Shown here: one piece after another, positions 61,896 to 64,000 of the stretch
How positions within the stretch are numbered: position 1 is the stretch's first letter
Layout of the letters: every line of letters starts with the position of its first letter
Assembly (NCBI RefSeq): GCF_900169365.1
Contig: NZ_FXZH01000005.1
Location: 124,001 to 188,000, forward strand
DNA from: Brevibacterium sp. 239c
GTDB taxonomy: Bacteria > Actinomycetota > Actinomycetes > Actinomycetales > Brevibacteriaceae
DNA length: 64,000 bases
Direction: 5' to 3'
Notes under the pieces: generated by a model
Databases searched by the model: none
Told to the model about the DNA's origin: nothing
What the model saw: the letters and a program-made list of their open reading frames with translations, nothing else
Translations under genes and position numbers: made by a program

Positions 61896-63388
61896 CTTCG
61901 TCGACCCAGAAAACCCGTCTCAGTCCTTGCATCGGCTGTGGCCGCACCGATACACCGATCGACCAACGCATCACCGGATGGCAAATGTGTCGACCTTGCA
62001 CGAAACGCCGTCGCAATCATCCAGCCCCATGCCCAACTTGTGGCCTGGTCCGAGTGCTCGCTTTCCCATTGGGTAAACAAGCCGTGTGCACCACTTGTGC
62101 AGGAGCACCACCGCTCTTCGAATGTCCCAATTGTGGGGAGGAATCTCACCCTTATGGCAAGGTGTGCGCCCGGTGCACACTGGCGACCCGCGCCACCGAG
62201 CTCCTGACCGACCCAGCCACGGGCCACCTCAATCAACAGTTGCGACCGTTGCTTGACTACTGGATTAATTCAGTTGACCCGCGCACCCCACTACGCTGGG
62301 TCTCCCAGTCGCAAGCGAGCACCGATCTCCTGAGACAAATGGCCTGCGGGCAGTCGTCCATTAGCCATGTTGCTTTTCGGCAATTGCCACCGACGAAACC
62401 CAATGACTACCTGCGCAATCTGCTTGTCTCGATCGGGATCCTCGGCCCGTGGGAACCACATGTCGACCGTTTCATCTCGTGGCTCGACACCGAAATCGCC
62501 CCGAGACTGGAACCCGAGTGTGCTTTTACCATCAACAGTTATGCCCGATGGCACATCCTGCGCAACCTCCACCGCCATGCGAGCAACGGAACACTGACGC
62601 AGGCGGTTGCGAATTCTGCTCGTATCCGGGTTCGCGCAGCAATTGAGTTCTGCGAGCTGCTAGCTCGTCGTGGAGTCTCTATCGAGGATGCCACACAGGT
62701 CGACCTCGAAGAACTCATCAGCAACTCTCCCGGCTATAACCGAACCAAAACGATTGCTTCATTCATCGCTTGGGCTAGAAAGACTCGAGTTAATAGAAAC
62801 TTGACCGCGTCTGGTGAGCCGTGGCCGAATGCAACTGTCACTATCAGCACTGAGCAACACTGGTCGGATGTCGAGCGACTTCTGAACGAGGACCACCATC
62901 CTGCTCATATTCGTTTGGCCGGGCTTTTCACCCTCCTGTTTGCTCAGCCCCTCAATCGCATTGTGGCAATGAGGCTTCAGCAGATCCATGTCACCGAAAC
63001 CGACGTGTTGGTCACTTTCGCCAATGACCCAATTGAAATGCCACCCATTCTTGACGACCTACTACGGAACTACCTGACTACCCGTGCAGACAGGCTGGTC
63101 GAGACCAGCGATCCGGGATGGCTCTTCCCCGGGGGCCAGCCCGGTCGTCATCTCGTTACCGAGGTGTTCCGTCGGGACCTTACCGCGATCGGGATCAAGC
63201 CGTACGAGAGTCGAAAGGCTTCCATGTTTCACCTCGCAGCCAGAATTCCTGCACCCGTGCTTGCTGGGCTACTCGGGATCACCGATAGGAACGCGGCGGC
63301 ATGGGCCAAGTTATCCGGCCGCGACTGGAGTGCATATATCCAGCACCGTGATGAGGCAGGCCAAAAAGGAGGAACTCATGCAATCTGA
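61892..63388 (+). CDS. Zinc-ribbon protein with inactive tyrosine-recombinase-like domain
   Basis: A 498-residue protein. The N-terminus has three CxxC-CxxC pairs: Cys13/16 with Cys33/36, Cys47/50 with Cys66/69, and Cys78/81 with Cys92/95, likely zinc ribbons. A helical core-binding-like region spans about residues 180-300. The C-terminal region (about 320-485) follows the order of an integrase catalytic domain: an Arg in AQPLNRIVAMRL (356), PYESRKASM where HxxR is expected (Arg441 kept, His lost), LLGIT where GH is expected, and Trp471 where the nucleophile Tyr should be. It therefore looks catalytically dead and may be a DNA-targeting or accessory partner of the active recombinase. The start overlaps the phosphatase stop (ATGA). 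Confidence 0.75.
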   Translation: MTSSTQKTRLSPCIGCGRTDTPIDQRITGWQMCRPCTKRRRNHPAPCPTCGLVRVLAFPLGKQAVCTTCAGAPPLFECPNCGEESHPYGKVCARCTLATRATELLTDPATGHLNQQLRPLLDYWINSVDPRTPLRWVSQSQASTDLLRQMACGQSSISHVAFRQLPPTKPNDYLRNLLVSIGILGPWEPHVDRFISWLDTEIAPRLEPECAFTINSYARWHILRNLHRHASNGTLTQAVANSARIRVRAAIEFCELLARRGVSIEDATQVDLEELISNSPGYNRTKTIASFIAWARKTRVNRNLTASGEPWPNATVTISTEQHWSDVERLLNEDHHPAHIRLAGLFTLLFAQPLNRIVAMRLQQIHVTETDVLVTFANDPIEMPPILDDLLRNYLTTRADRLVETSDPGWLFPGGQPGRHLVTEVFRRDLTAIGIKPYESRKASMFHLAARIPAPVLAGLLGITDRNAAAWAKLSGRDWSAYIQHRDEAGQKGGTHAI

Positions 63389-63416
63389 ATATGACACCCC
63401 ACCGGTACGAAAGTGA
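63378..63416 (+). pseudogene. 12-codon ORF with strong ribosome site, probable truncated gene
   Basis: AAGGAGG lies five bases before an ATG that opens MQSEYDTPPVRK and then stops. The ORF overlaps the 3' end of the zinc-ribbon gene in another frame. Such a ribosome site suggests that a fourth gene once started here and was cut at the right end of the inserted block; a genuine tiny peptide is the alternative. Confidence 0.5.
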
Positions 63417-63434
63417 TGACATTGCCGGGTGTGG

Positions 63435-64000
63435 TCAGGCCCGAGGGTGTGCCTGCCGATAGGTCTCCTGCAGTCGCTGCATCGAGACATGGGTGTAGAT
63501 CTGCGTGCTGCTCATGGTCGAATGCCCCAGGAACTCTTGGATCTGTCGCAGATCCGCTCCCCCGTCGAGCATGTGGGTAGCCGCCGAATGCCTGAGCCCG
63601 TGCGGGCCGATATCCGGTGCGCTGGGGTCATCGGCGCCGTACTTATGGACGAGCTCTCTCACCTGTCTGGCTCCGATGCGACCGCCTCTGACGCCGAGGA
63701 AAAGCGCATCACCGCTGCCGTCGGAGGCGAACGTCTGCCGCAGGTTCAGCCACTGCTGCAGCGCCGACTGGGCGGGTTTCCCGAACGGGACGCGTCGTTC
63801 CTTGTTGCCCTTGCCCAGGACGGTGATCATCGAGCGCTGGTGGTCTACGTCGCTGCGGTTCAGTCCGGTCAGTTCCGATACACGCACCGCCGTGGCATAG
63901 AGCAGCTCCAGGATGGCTGCGTCCCTGACCCACTTGGCTGCTTCGATGGGATCGCTGTCCTCCGCCTCAGCGTGAGCAGGACGCTCCCGGGATACGAGAT
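63435..64000 (-). CDS. xerC: Tyrosine recombinase XerC (partial, 5' end outside window)
   Basis: The open frame runs to the right edge, so only the catalytic half is seen. It contains ELLYATAVRVSELTGLNRSD with Arg I, the beta-hairpin lysine in LGKGNKERRVPFG, HGLRHSAATHMLDGGADLRQ with His/Arg, EFLGHSTMSSTQIYTHVSMQ with His and the nucleophile Tyr. This is a classic Xer signature; position next to the rpsB locus fits XerC, which resolves chromosome dimers with XerD. It is not similar in detail to the cassette recombinase and reads in the opposite direction. Confidence 0.9.
   Translation of the reverse strand, partial: LVSRERPAHAEAEDSDPIEAAKWVRDAAILELLYATAVRVSELTGLNRSDVDHQRSMITVLGKGNKERRVPFGKPAQSALQQWLNLRQTFASDGSGDALFLGVRGGRIGARQVRELVHKYGADDPSAPDIGPHGLRHSAATHMLDGGADLRQIQEFLGHSTMSSTQIYTHVSMQRLQETYRQAHPRA

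Larger units (their letters stand above)
59580..63434. mobile_element. Putative integrated recombinase cassette between the peptidase gene and xerC
   Basis: This 3.85-kb block has visibly lower GC than its surroundings and carries one operon-like run on the plus strand: a tyrosine recombinase, an Xre-type HTH protein, a histidine-phosphatase-superfamily protein and a zinc-ribbon/inactive-recombinase protein, with a truncated ORF at the right end. In related actinobacteria the rpsB-M23 pair lies near xerC without such genes. The block sits exactly between two convergent stop codons. I found no convincing long direct repeat at the two ends, so the boundaries are set by the neighbouring genes and are approximate. 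Confidence 0.65.

Noticed and set aside
59570..63416. ACGAA shared by both ends of the inserted block as a target-site duplication
   Set aside because: Five bases with different neighbours is expected by chance; I do not claim att sites.

Overview
The window is chromosomal DNA from a high-GC Gram-positive bacterium of the Actinobacteria, most likely Micrococcales and close to Brevibacterium. I infer this from the roughly 63% GC coding DNA, the frequent GTG/TTG starts with AAGGAG-type ribosome sites, the conserved actinobacterial gene orders (rimP-nusA-ylxR-infB-rbfA; truB-ribF-rpsO-pnp-M16 protease; dapA-rnj; dxr-rip1-ispG-GNAT; frr-pyrH-tsf-rpsB followed by an M23 peptidase and xerC) and the actinobacteria-restricted families. 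No rRNA, tRNA or CRISPR array was seen.

Layout. 1-4.1 kb: glycolate oxidase genes glcD and glcE (the latter cut by the left edge) and malate synthase aceB, together a glycolate-to-malate route. 4.1-7.1 kb: rnj and dapA. 7.3-10 kb: a TetR regulator coupled to an FMN/Fe-S/FAD enoate-reductase-type oxidoreductase. 10.1-14 kb: a membrane acyltransferase, a TPR membrane protein, dapB, a GNAT enzyme and sodA. 14.2-21.3 kb: a co-directional catabolic block consisting of a TetR regulator with a 37-nt palindromic operator, a Glu/Leu-type dehydrogenase, an ADP-forming acyl-CoA synthetase, a ThDP decarboxylase-like enzyme and an acyl-CoA dehydrogenase. 21.3-35.4 kb: the information-processing cluster (M16 protease, pnp, rpsO, ribF, truB, rbfA, infB, ylxR, nusA, rimP), interrupted by a SatD-like/membrane-protein pair and a secreted hydrolase-like protein. 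35.5-43.8 kb: a ferritin-like lipoprotein, an APH-type kinase, a TauE/SafE permease, proS, an NrtR-like regulator, an S4 protein, a GNAT protein and ispG. 44-57.9 kb: a serine hydrolase, rip1, dxr, a glutaryl-CoA dehydrogenase, a PrmC-related methyltransferase, a TIGR03089-like protein, a DivIVA-repeat protein, rlmN, cdsA, frr, pyrH, tsf and rpsB. 58.4-59.6 kb: a fused M23/M15 cell-wall peptidase.

The most unusual region is 59.58-63.43 kb. It is a lower-GC block inserted between the convergent M23 peptidase gene and xerC, which are normally close neighbours in actinobacteria. It encodes an intact tyrosine recombinase, a small Xre-type HTH protein, a histidine-phosphatase-superfamily protein with an altered RHG motif, and a three-zinc-ribbon protein whose C-terminal recombinase-like domain has lost its nucleophile tyrosine. 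The genes are coupled by ATGA overlaps. A 12-codon ORF with a perfect ribosome site sits at the right end and looks like a truncated next gene. I regard this as an integrated, possibly little-described recombinase cassette.

Smaller points of interest include an M16 protease gene that seems to lack a canonical start codon and whose start lies in a hairpin, a 70-nt nested hairpin that encodes the C-terminus of a methyltransferase, and several clear operator-like palindromes next to regulator genes.
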